From the NCBI GenBank assembly GCA_020055645.1, contig CM034549.1, positions 8,087,501 through 8,151,500 of the forward strand: a stretch of 64,000 bases of DNA. Direction: 5' to 3'. Shown here piece after piece: positions 23,620-33,576 of this stretch. Position numbers and translations under genes: made by a program. Each line of letters begins with the position of its first letter. The first letter of the stretch is position 1. The stretch comes from Tomocerus qinae (taxonomy: Eukaryota; Arthropoda; Collembola; Entomobryomorpha; Tomoceridae). The notes below the pieces were generated by a model. The model was not told where the DNA came from. It did no database searches and saw only the letters and a list, made by a program, of their open reading frames with translations.

Positions 23620-26600
23620 ATGGGCTGGATCCACACAAAACTAAGCAGAGTGTTTTATCAGCTAGGCGAAAAAATTGCATACAATCCAAAATCATTCATA
23701 GCCCTGTCTTTATTCGCGTCGTTGTTACTAAGTTCCGGTATTTATCATTACAGTTATGTGAACGATCTGGAATACCTTTACACAGTGACCGATGGCGAAA
23801 GCGGATATGACCGAGCCATTGTTGAACATTTCTTCCCTCCAAATTACACAGCACGATTTGATCCTTCCAGAGCCACACGAATCTTACGATTTGCCAGGTA
23901 AATGTTCAAAGCTTGAATTTTTTAACATATTTGTAATGTAAATGAAATGTTTTTGAATGCAGAGTTATAATTATGGAAAAAGAAGAAAGAAATATTCTGA
24001 ACAGTTCAAAGATTTGGAAAGAAATTGCCGAGGTGGACAGCATCATTCAAAATACGACCATCGTTTGGAAATCAAAAGTCTACAATTATAATAATCTATG
24101 TGCAAAATGGTATGACGAGTGTTTGCAAAATGATCAATTACAATTGGGATCTATGATGGAAGATATCGAAGGAGGAAATGTTAGGATAAGCTATCCTGTG
24201 ATGTTCAACCCGAAGACACTTAAGGCTATTATGTTCCCTTTGCACTTTGGCGGTATTGATTTGTCATACGATAATCATTCTATTACTGGAGCCAAAGGAA
24301 TTTTTCTTAATTATGTACTCGCTGTTGACACTGATGAAGATAACGCTCGGTATTTAATAATTTCAAATCTAAAATTTAAATAAAATTTAAAATTTACAAG
24401 TTTATTTCAAATATTTAATTTTCTCTCAGGGGAAAAAAGTGGGAAGAGGAATTTATTCAACAGCTGAACACAAAAGATCCAATTTGGGAAACGATCAACG
24501 TCTACAGAATAACATTCAATACTTTTACTGTCGAGATGGAGAAGAATTTCTTCTCTATGCTGAAACCCTTTCTAATAACTATTGTCTTCGCTGGTGTTTT
24601 TGTAATCTCGTCGACGATGATGCTGAAAGATTGTGTCAAATCCAAACCTTTGTTGGGAATCGCTGGAGTAATTTCAGCTACTTTAGGAACAACTTCTGCT
24701 TTTGGATTGCTATGCTATATTGGAATTCCCTTGCAAGGAATAAATATATCCATACCTGTAATCATGTTGGCAATTGGGTAAAAATTAAATTTTCAAAAAT
24801 GTAAATACATATTTTAAAAGTTAAAATGCTTTGATAATTTGAAAATAATTATTGTTGTCTGTTTATTTTAATGATTAGTGTGGATGATGTATTTGTCATG
24901 ATAGCAAGTTGGAGAAGAACCTCTGCTCAAGACCCTGTGCCTAAAAGACTCGCAGAATGCTATGCGGATGCAGCTATTTCTATTACCATAACCTCTCTCA
25001 CTGATAGCTTGTAAATGACAATTAAATTGCGTAGAGAGTAGAGAATAAGTCAGTTTTTAACGCATTTTTGCATTTTAATAATCCAGGTCATTTTTCGTTG
25101 GAATGCTGACTCCGATTTTGAGTGTCCAAATATTTTCTGTGTACGCCGGAACATGTGTAATTGGAATTTATATTTGGAATGTCATTTTCTTTGGTTCCTG
25201 CATGGCTATTAGTGGTTTTGCAGAAGCAGACAATCGGCATGCATTATTTTGGTGGATAGAAGCCACACCCAGATCTAAGTCTGGTGAGAAAATATTTTTT
25301 TACCATTTTTTCATATCAAATACGAATTTCATCTTTATGTTAATTAATATTTGTGATTTTTTAAAAACTAGAATCTCTTTCCTTTTACAAAAAAATGTTC
25401 TTCACGGGAGGAATTGACTGGAAAGAACCGTATAATCCAATAAACGAGCAGGAAAATGCTACGATGGTTTTCTTTCGTGATAGGTTTTCTCCATTCATTT
25501 GCAAACCTGTAGTTAAAGGTGTCATCCTTGTTTTCTTTGCTATTTATCTACTGGTAGCCATTTGGGGAATGTCGATGATGAAAGAAGGTTTGGAAGAAGC
25601 GAGATTAGTACGTTACGATTCCTACATGACAGATTTCTTTGAAAAGGATGTAAATTTTTTTCGAAATTATCCACATCGATACCAGGTAAAGATTATTGCG
25701 CCATGGTTTTTGTAAACTTGGGAGTGATACTGTTAATTTTACATCTTGTACATATTTGTAGGTTGTCGTCAGTACCCCATTAGATTACTCATTGAAGGAG
25801 ACGCAGGACCGAATTCAAAATATGTTACATGATCTTAGTTCAGTGGAACACATGACTTACGAATATTCGGAAAATTGGTTGAAATCCTACACAAATTACT
25901 TGGAGAACTATCAAGAATTTTTAGATTTGAATGTGACAAACGAACAGACTTTTATCGACACATTTCGTACGGGATATTTAAACGAAAAATCAATATTTCT
26001 CCACGATGTGGTTTTCAATGAAGATAAAACAAAGATAATTGCTTCTCGCTACGTCCTTCAAAATAAGGACATGTGGAATTCGGAGATAATAAAAAATGTT
26101 GCTGCTGATCTAAGAGAAGCTGCAAGGGAACAATGGGATAAAAATGGACTAAAAGTCACAGTTTACCATCCCTGGCTTCATTTCGTTGACCAATACCTAA
26201 TCATTCGAGATCTAACAATAAAACTTGTAACAATCGCAGCAGCAATTGTCATGCTTGTCACAGTGGTAAAGAAATTCCTATTTAAAAATGGTTTTTGACG
26301 TTTACTTATTAATAACCTTGATAAATTAATTTTTGTTGAAAATTAGGTGTTCATTCCTAGCTTTGTTTGTGCTCTTTGTGTCTTCTTTTCAATTGCATCG
26401 ATTGAAATAGGCGTTTTGGTAAAAAATATTTTTTTATAAATTACAAATATTAAATGATTCAATAAAAAAATAAGTGGATTTCTAATATTGAATTAAATAG
26501 GGTTTTATGAGTATTTGGGGTCCTGTTCCTGTCAATCTTGACATTATTTCGATTGTCAGCATAATAGTAAGACACATTTGACCAATTACATTTTTATTTA

Positions 26601-27078
26601 TCCCAATTTATTACTTTAGGTACTTCTAATGCTAATTTTACTATTTCAGATGTGTATCGGATTTTCGGTGGATTTCTCCGCGCACATTTCTTTTGCCTAT
26701 ATATCCGCTAAAGGAAAAACGTCGGAGGAGAAAATCCAAAAAGCCATGCACTCCTTAGGACTTCCCATTTTGCAGGGTGCCATATCTACAATAATCGGCT
26801 CTGTAGCCTTGATTGCTGTCCCTTCCTATGCATTCGAGTCGAATTTCAAAATAATATTTCTAGTTATTGTTTTCGCAACTTGGCATGCTTTGTTTTTACT
26901 CCCGGTAATTCTCATGCTACTCAAACCTGAAAACTACTCTTCCTTTTCTTTTGGATTCCACCAAAAAACCTTTGACCTTGAAGACCGTAGCGAAAAGACT
27001 GTTCATTCTTTCGGATTCAAGCAAAAATGCTACAGTAATGTCACAGCTCGGGCTATTAAAATTACGCCTATTACATAA
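23620..27078 (+). CDS. Patched-related (PTCHD/PTR) sterol-sensing-domain membrane protein
   Basis: Ten exons: 23620-23897, 23963-24349, 24430-24777, 24879-25010, 25087-25283, 25372-25685, 25762-26265, 26347-26418, 26501-26566, 26650-27078; 908 residues with consistent phases. Helix 1 lies near residues 27-50, followed by a first extracellular loop. From about residue 265 there is a sterol-sensing domain with several helices, ending in the RND-type motif GVDDVFVMIASWRRT (Asp340, Asp341). A second loop follows, then the second half with GFSVDFSAHISFAY (Asp774), the equivalent proton-relay motif, and helices GAISTIIGSVALIAVP and LVIVFATWHALFLLPVILML. The length fits PTCHD3/nematode PTR proteins, not full Patched (about 1,300), so a direct Hedgehog receptor role is unlikely; lipid or sterol transport is inferred. 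AATAAAT follows 33 bp after the stop. A broken copy of exons 2-5 is at 43198-44250. Confidence 0.93.
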
Positions 27079-28458
27079 TGCAATGTAGAAACCATTTATA
27101 AATTTTAACAAATAAATATTTTATAGTATGAATTTTTAACTAGAATCATAACATTTCAAATAATAATTTCAACTTGGGAAGTTTCTCTTTCATTTATAGG
27201 AAGGAAGATTTTTTTATTACAATACCCTAGGCCCATAAAATCCCAGCCTTTTATAATTGCATTGCATAATGCATATAATTAATTATTATTATTCATAGCA
27301 GAAGCAATATTATTCCTTATTCCTATTGTGTGAACGTATACACTATGAAATCAACTATGTACCTAAATATTGAATAAACCATGAGAAAATTCTTCACTGC
27401 TCAAAGCATTATGTGAAGTAAAAGGATGATAAACAAAATATACAAATAAATGTTGATAATTTAATGCAGAAGATATTCATACTTTAACAAAATTTTTGTT
27501 ATTTGCAAAAATTTAATTTTTTTTGCATACATTCGACTAAAAATCAAAATTTTTGATTGAATTATTAATTTGTAGTGACCGATTAAAAATATTGCATATC
27601 TTATGTATGTATACAGTACAGGTAAAGCAATTTAATACTAAAATTACCTTGTGCACACCTGATGAGTGATGGATGATGAACTTTCAAGAAGTTCGTCAAT
27701 CTAAGACGCTAAAATTATAAGGGGAAATCCCTAATAAATGTTTTCTCACATATTAAGGTATGTTTATATAAATGGTATAGTAATAAATCTGGCTATATGA
27801 ACTATATCAACATATTATTTAGACCAATGACGCAAGCAGACGATTAAAAGTGTCTTATGCCTTACAATCTATATACAAGCATAATGATCTTGATAATGTG
27901 TATGGTTAGTTCTGCTGTACAACTTTTCTTTTACTCAAAATTACATTTTGTGAGATAATTCTCCTAGACTTGGGAATTTAATTGTGAAGCAAAGTAATGA
28001 AGTCAATGCAATTGTTCACTACTCATTCACATTCTATATAGATAAGTCTTTCCCTATATTTTATCTTCAGTCTTGTCATATTCACAACCAATTATAATAG
28101 TAAATAAAAGTTTTAAGGAAAACTAAATAAATAGTGCACTCAACAAAAGAGTCACACGCATTTGAAATTCCGAAGAGACACAAGTGATTTATACTCTGCT
28201 ACTGTCACTCTACTATTCTGACAACCAAAATTATCAAAAGAGATTTATTTCCTGATACAATTTTGAAGATAAAATTTGAATTGGACAATACGTTTGGAAT
28301 TTAGACATATTTTTTGCAATTAAAAAGTAAGTCAACATCATCATAAAATATTTACTTTATCTGTAGCATAATTACATGAGATACTATTTTATCTTGCTTG
28401 CATTTTTATGAGTTGAAATATTTAAGGGTATAAATATGTGTCTTTTCTGCTTTTAAGG
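27079..28458. other. Non-genic interval
   Basis: About 1.4 kb of AT-rich sequence after the Patched-like gene. Polyadenylation signal near 27111. Nothing else seen. Confidence 0.45.
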
Positions 28459-28708
28459 ATGCAAAGCAACTCTAGAACTGGAAAGGATAAAATTCAAGGG
28501 GAGGATACATTTTATCCTGATTCCATCTCAAATAATCCTGCTTTAACTCCCGAAGAAGCATTCACTGCCATGTTTATGGAAGCATTGGACACAATGAAAA
28601 CAAAATTATTCAATGCCGTTAGTCAAATAAGTAATCAGAGACGATTTCTATATTTTTGGTAATACGCTTTTGAAAACTAACATCTAAATTGTTAAAGATA
28701 ACTTGTAA
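28459..28708 (+). CDS. Possible small two-exon gene, 60 residues, unknown
   Basis: An open frame starting MQSNSRTGKDKI, preceded by a pyrimidine-rich stretch, runs to 28630, where A/GTAATC could be a donor. Joining to an acceptor at 28697 (GTTAAAG) adds three codons and a stop. It encodes PALTPEEAFTAMFMEALDTM, predicted helical, and matches no family I know. Without the splice the frame continues to 28662. It could be a stray exon or chance; composition is a little less AT-biased than the flanks. Confidence 0.28.
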
Positions 28709-29978
28709 TACAATGCCATATTTCGAATGCTATACATCGCTATTACTTCCACCATTAAAACTAAAACGTCAGTACAATTTCGTATTAATTTATGTCATAA
28801 TGTTTTCGTGTTATGCGATTGGTAAGAGTTCATTATTTCTAGAACTGTCTTCTCGCTTAATTTCAATAAATGATCGGGTAGTTTCTATAGACAAGCACTG
28901 TCAATATCACGTAAAACTATACACATAGCTTACAAGGAGTAAAAAGTAAAACTGCTTCATTACACCATAACTTTGTGATAAACTGTGTGTACTTTTTGAT
29001 TTACCAATGATTTATTATTTAGTGATACATATTTAATATTATTGATTGTGATGTAACTAAGATTGACAATAAAACCTTGATTGATAGTTTCACACAAGCT
29101 GAAATCTTAATTTTATTTTGCTATGTATTAGAAAATTCGTATGTAGCTAATGTTTTCATACATCAGGATCTCACAGATAATGTTCTATCACTCATTCCTT
29201 CTTCCAATTTCAACTTGTATCAATTTTGCATTTTTAATTGTAAGTGTGGCAAGCTAAAATGATTTTTGATTAGTTTCTTTAATAGATTAAAGAGAGATAT
29301 TTTCTTTAACTGGAACATTCATGATATCATTTTTGGAATCAGTGTACAAAATACCATTTACGACTTACCAGTGGTAATGGTTTATTTGACATTAAATACC
29401 AGCTTTTAAAAAGTAGTGGTAAATAGTAAGAAATAGTTTCATTTTTTCGTGTCGAATTTTGAATAGATATACCCTTACAAAAATATTCCACTATACATTC
29501 TAACTGGCAATAGTGGGAATTTTTGACCAAAATCTTGCCATAGGTAACCAAAAGTTAACCACATTCTTATCACTTCAAACTAAATTTCAATTCAAATTTG
29601 GTGAAACACAGCTCACAATTTTGATGGACACCAACTGAATATCTACTACTGAGCAATTAAATATTAGTCATTTTCAATACAAAGACTTACTAATTATAGC
29701 TAAATGATAGTATGATAATAATGAGATTCAGTGTGCTTATTGGACAGTATCCACTGCAATACAATTAAGAAAATGAATTTTAACTAACGTATGAAGATAT
29801 ATTGTGCCATTAAGCCATAACAAAACTAACAATTAGTATTTAATGTTCTTGGTGCATTAAAATAGATGAGTTGATTATAAACAACATAAACATTTATTTT
29901 GCGCCTAAACACCATACACATTGATAAAGGGACTCAAAATACTAAATTTTATGCCAGCAGGTTCATCTTAACAAATGG
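28709..29978. other. Non-genic interval, source of a later duplication
   Basis: No gene supported. The part from about 28930 to 29480 is homologous to 45140-45590 plus 46064-46160, where a SINE has been inserted. The empty SINE site lies near 29390. Confidence 0.6.
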
Positions 29979-31459
29979 TCAAAGTAAATTCTTTGCACAG
30001 CTGTAGCATTTTTGCTTAACCACAGCCTTAAGATGCGCCGTGTTAAGCATCTGCATTGATTTTGTTTTCTTGCAAAAAAAGGTCATATTTCCAGAGTTCA
30101 ATGAGTTGTATTTCTGCATAACATGGCCTGCAACATAAATAAATTTTAGAATATGGCACCTTAGTATTGGCTTTCTGTTAAATGATTGACTTAATTGTGA
30201 CTTACTCATAATAGTCGCAAGAGGTCCACCGGGTAAAGCTGGTTTTGGTATTTGACCATCTACTTTAGTCGGGCATTTATTGCCAGAAAGGCTGTGGGTT
30301 GATAAAACTTCCCGACCAAAGAAGCACAGGGAAAGCTCCTTTACGGCAGAAATTGGATCAGCAAAGTTTATTAAAGAATACTCCAGCTGCTTAACTTTTA
30401 CATCATTGGAAAGAAACACCTGCAAATGTCACAATATATCGATGTAGAAAAGCTTAAAATACACCTAATCATTAAATTACCATATCTTGTTCCCCATTAT
30501 TCACGATGCGAAGAGCATTAGGATGGGCAGCTTTCAAAATGGACAATATTTCTTCGACTTTGCTTGCAACACCGTGATCACCTACAAATTATTTTTCATT
30601 TGTTAACATTAATATGTGAAAGTAAGATATAACATGACACAAAACACCTTTACCATTTTCAATAGTCTGATTATTTTGTTGCAAGCTTAGTTTGAGGCTT
30701 TTCACCTCCCTTTCTTTATCCGCCAATTTTCTTTTCAAAGTGTTGAATTCAGACCTCAGACTAGACTCAGACTCTGAAACATGTGCTTGTGTTAAATCTG
30801 GAGATAAATTGTCCAAGACGCGATTAGTGTTTTTAGTCCTGGTGGCCTGCAAATAAAATTTATATTATTATGTACGACAACATTTTAAATATAATTAGTA
30901 TCACGTTCTGTACATTTACCTTTAATAACAACTTTCGACCAGATGTTCCCGCAACTTTCAATGGATTTTTCTTAATAGTTTTTCTGCTCTTAGGTTTTTT
31001 AATGCCACTTGCCTGACTTTTCCCAGGCTGCAATTCAAAATGACAAAAATTACTTTCAGAGGATTATTTATTTAACTTTTGATATAAAACAGACTGCAAT
31101 ATTACGGTATTAATCTCAGATGTGTTTTCTATGTCATCGTCACTTTCAAGGAGTAAAAGTTCCTTTCTTCTAGCTTTCAGTTCTTTTAATGCACCTAAGA
31201 AATCATTATTTCTTTTAATGATCGTGGACATAAATAATGTTTATACTAAACAATACAGTAGAGTTAAATTAAAAAATGATCAACTATGTTTGTTTTGCTT
31301 ACCGATATTTAGTATTTTTACGACGCAGTCGTCATCTCCAATGTCGACATAACTCCCAACAGCAGGTGGTTTTTTAACATTAAAACTGTTTATATCCGCA
31401 ACAGTAATAATTTTGTATTTATCACTGCCACTGACGCCTATTTCTTCCACCAAATACAT
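29979..31459 (-). CDS. BEN-domain protein
   Basis: Seven exons on the minus strand: 31459-31303, 31194-31106, 31027-30920, 30846-30654, 30581-30481, 30419-30206, 30127-29979; 336 residues with consistent phases. The N-terminus (MYLVEEIGVSGSDKY) is followed by an acidic stretch (LESDDDIENTSE), a very basic part (GIKKPKSRKTIKKNPLK) and a coiled coil (about residues 150-185, LRSEFNTLKRKLADKEREVK). From about 225 comes a BEN-type domain with AVKELSLCFFGREVLSTHSL, SGNKCP and PKPALPGGPLATIM, matching the FGREVLA-S-S-TG and PALDP pattern of that family. BEN proteins bind DNA and repress transcription in the nucleus, usually through a C-terminal BEN domain preceded by a coiled coil, as here. It is divergent from the neighbouring transposase relic. 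The conserved C-terminal residues are partly diverged, so the family call is good but not certain. Confidence 0.75.
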
Positions 31460-32125
31460 ATTAACTGTTTCTGTAAATCCTCAAGCAGCGGAGAAATTAC
31501 AAAAATTTTCAGGTTTGAGGTTGCAACGAGTGGAGAGACGAAAAGACATCAAATGTTTGAAATCAATCGTTTTCATGATTGTTTTACTATTTTTCAGTTG
31601 TCTTGGATTCATTGACATCTAAATTTCATTGGCTGTCTCGAAAGTGTGTATTTTAAATACTATTAAGTGGACCATTCTCCATAATTACCAAACTTTATAA
31701 ATATGCTTCTTAATGATATCCGATACCCAACGTCTTATACAACACATAAACTAAATTACACTTTAATCTCATTTGATATTGAATTGAAAATATCAATTAG
31801 CCATCTTCAAGTCAATGCGTTTTTGATTGGAACAACTTTGAAGATTTTAAAGTAAAGAAAAAGTCTTAAATCCCAGGAACGAAAGCCTTAATATTACAAA
31901 CTTACCACCAAAATTATCAGAAACCAAATCTTCCACTTTCCTTTGGCTTGCAATTCACTTCATCTGCGAAAATAATTTTTTAAAAAGCATATAAAATTTG
32001 AAACATAATTTAACAAAAATGGGTAAATGTGTCAGAAGAAATGTCATTCGGAAGCTTATTCGAAGATTTCCTGAATTATACATACATAATATACGGTAAA
32101 GGTGACTAGATTTTATTTATGTAGG
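31460..32125. other. Interval between the BEN gene and the transposase exon
   Basis: Should hold the 5' exons of the transposase gene on the plus strand. A short open frame starting near 32019 (MGKCVRRNVIRK) ends at a possible donor but does not join the transposase exon in phase, so I do not include it. Confidence 0.4.
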
Positions 32126-32181
32126 ACTCTTTTTCACCCCTGTATAATGGTTGTCCATTGGATGAAAAATCTGCTAAAGCT

Positions 32182-33258
32182 TGTAACGACTGATTGTAAG
32201 GTATAAGGCTATTTTTCGCGCAAATGCTCTTAACCTGGCTGCTGTGCTAAATGCTAAGTGGTTAAAAGCAACCCAACACGGAGAGCGTCACTATTGGGTT
32301 ATCGCTAACCCTCACACGAGTCCTTTTTACAATAAAGAATGAATGCCAAATAACTTCGGATAATAAATAGACAAAGAACGCAATAGAAATACAATACAAA
32401 TATATCTAAGAGCTTTGACCAATATCCAAACAACTTACATTAAGCAAACTCACAATACGATAAACTGCCAGATAACCTTTAAGAATTACAACAGTGTAAA
32501 CAGTGGAGGGAACCCTCAGCAAAGTACTGAGAGGTTAAAAGGGAATCGCCCACAATAGTTAACCCCGAAAACGTAAGAGGGAACGTAGAGCCTCGACCCT
32601 GAACTCAGATGTCAAGGAGGACAACACAAAGGACCGAACTCGAGACACTTTGAGACTCTACAGGGAATCGGACTCGATTACCCGGCAGGAACCCACACGT
32701 GACCCTGAACTCAGATGTCACGTGTAGAGTAAAGCACCGATTCGGCGACTAAACTCTTACCCGCTAATTGGCTCCGAACTCAGAGTCCAACTAGACATAC
32801 ACAATTAACCCCTGACGTCACCAGTCAACAGGATCAGGACAGGAACCACAGCAACAGGAAGCAAGCAAATCCCAGGAATCCCAATCACGACTAGAATTAG
32901 AATTACCCACTTAACCTATTTTAGCTGCAACTACACCATTGCAGCCGTTTATTCACCAACGACCTTCAACTATTACGGTAACTAATTCCATTGATCCTTG
33001 ACCTAGGATCAACATTAAACTATCCATCAGTATCTAGCCTTAAAGCTCTAACTGATTTTGCATTAACAATGACCAAAATGTCATTGCAAATATCTTTTAT
33101 TTAACTTTACCACTTAAAACTATGTTTATTTCCCGTAAGCTCAATCCCAGAGCTTACAAATACAACTTAAACTTAACATTACACTAAAACTACTGTTCCT
33201 TGAGTTGTAACTCAACCTTACAAGCTATCCCTATAGCCCAAATCCATGATTCCCTACA
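32182..33258 (-). repeat. 3' LTR of the Gag-only element
   Basis: 1,077 bp, identical to 36595-37671. On the plus strand it begins TGTAACGACTGATTG and ends ATTCCCTACA; read in element orientation it is also TG...CA. Confidence 0.95.
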
Positions 33259-33273
33259 TATCCCCCCCCTCAA
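33259..33273 (-). other. Polypurine tract
   Basis: On the minus strand TTGAGGGGGGGGATA lies directly before the 3' LTR, the expected site for plus-strand DNA priming. Confidence 0.8.
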
Positions 33274-33576
33274 ATTACCGTGGTAACTTAAATTTTAAAA
33301 TACCTTATTGGTAGCAGCTCAACCTATCTTGTATTGGATATTGGCCTAACCCTAAAATACAACAGTTTATTTTCTATAACACACATTTTCATATAGTACT
33401 TACATAATTATGATTGTACATACAGTAGTCATATCAACTGCCTACAAATTACTATTACATGTAAATTTTTCCATTGACTACAAACTAACTCGATATTAAC
33501 TAATAAATCTAAAAATATTTTTGATATATTCAAGAGGACATCAATAGGCAGTTGACATCGTAGAGCGACTCTCAGT

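Noticed and set aside
32019-32096. Upstream first exon for the Tnp2-like transposase (MGKCVRRNV...)
   Set aside because: The putative intron would be only about 29 bp and the phase does not match the next exon.
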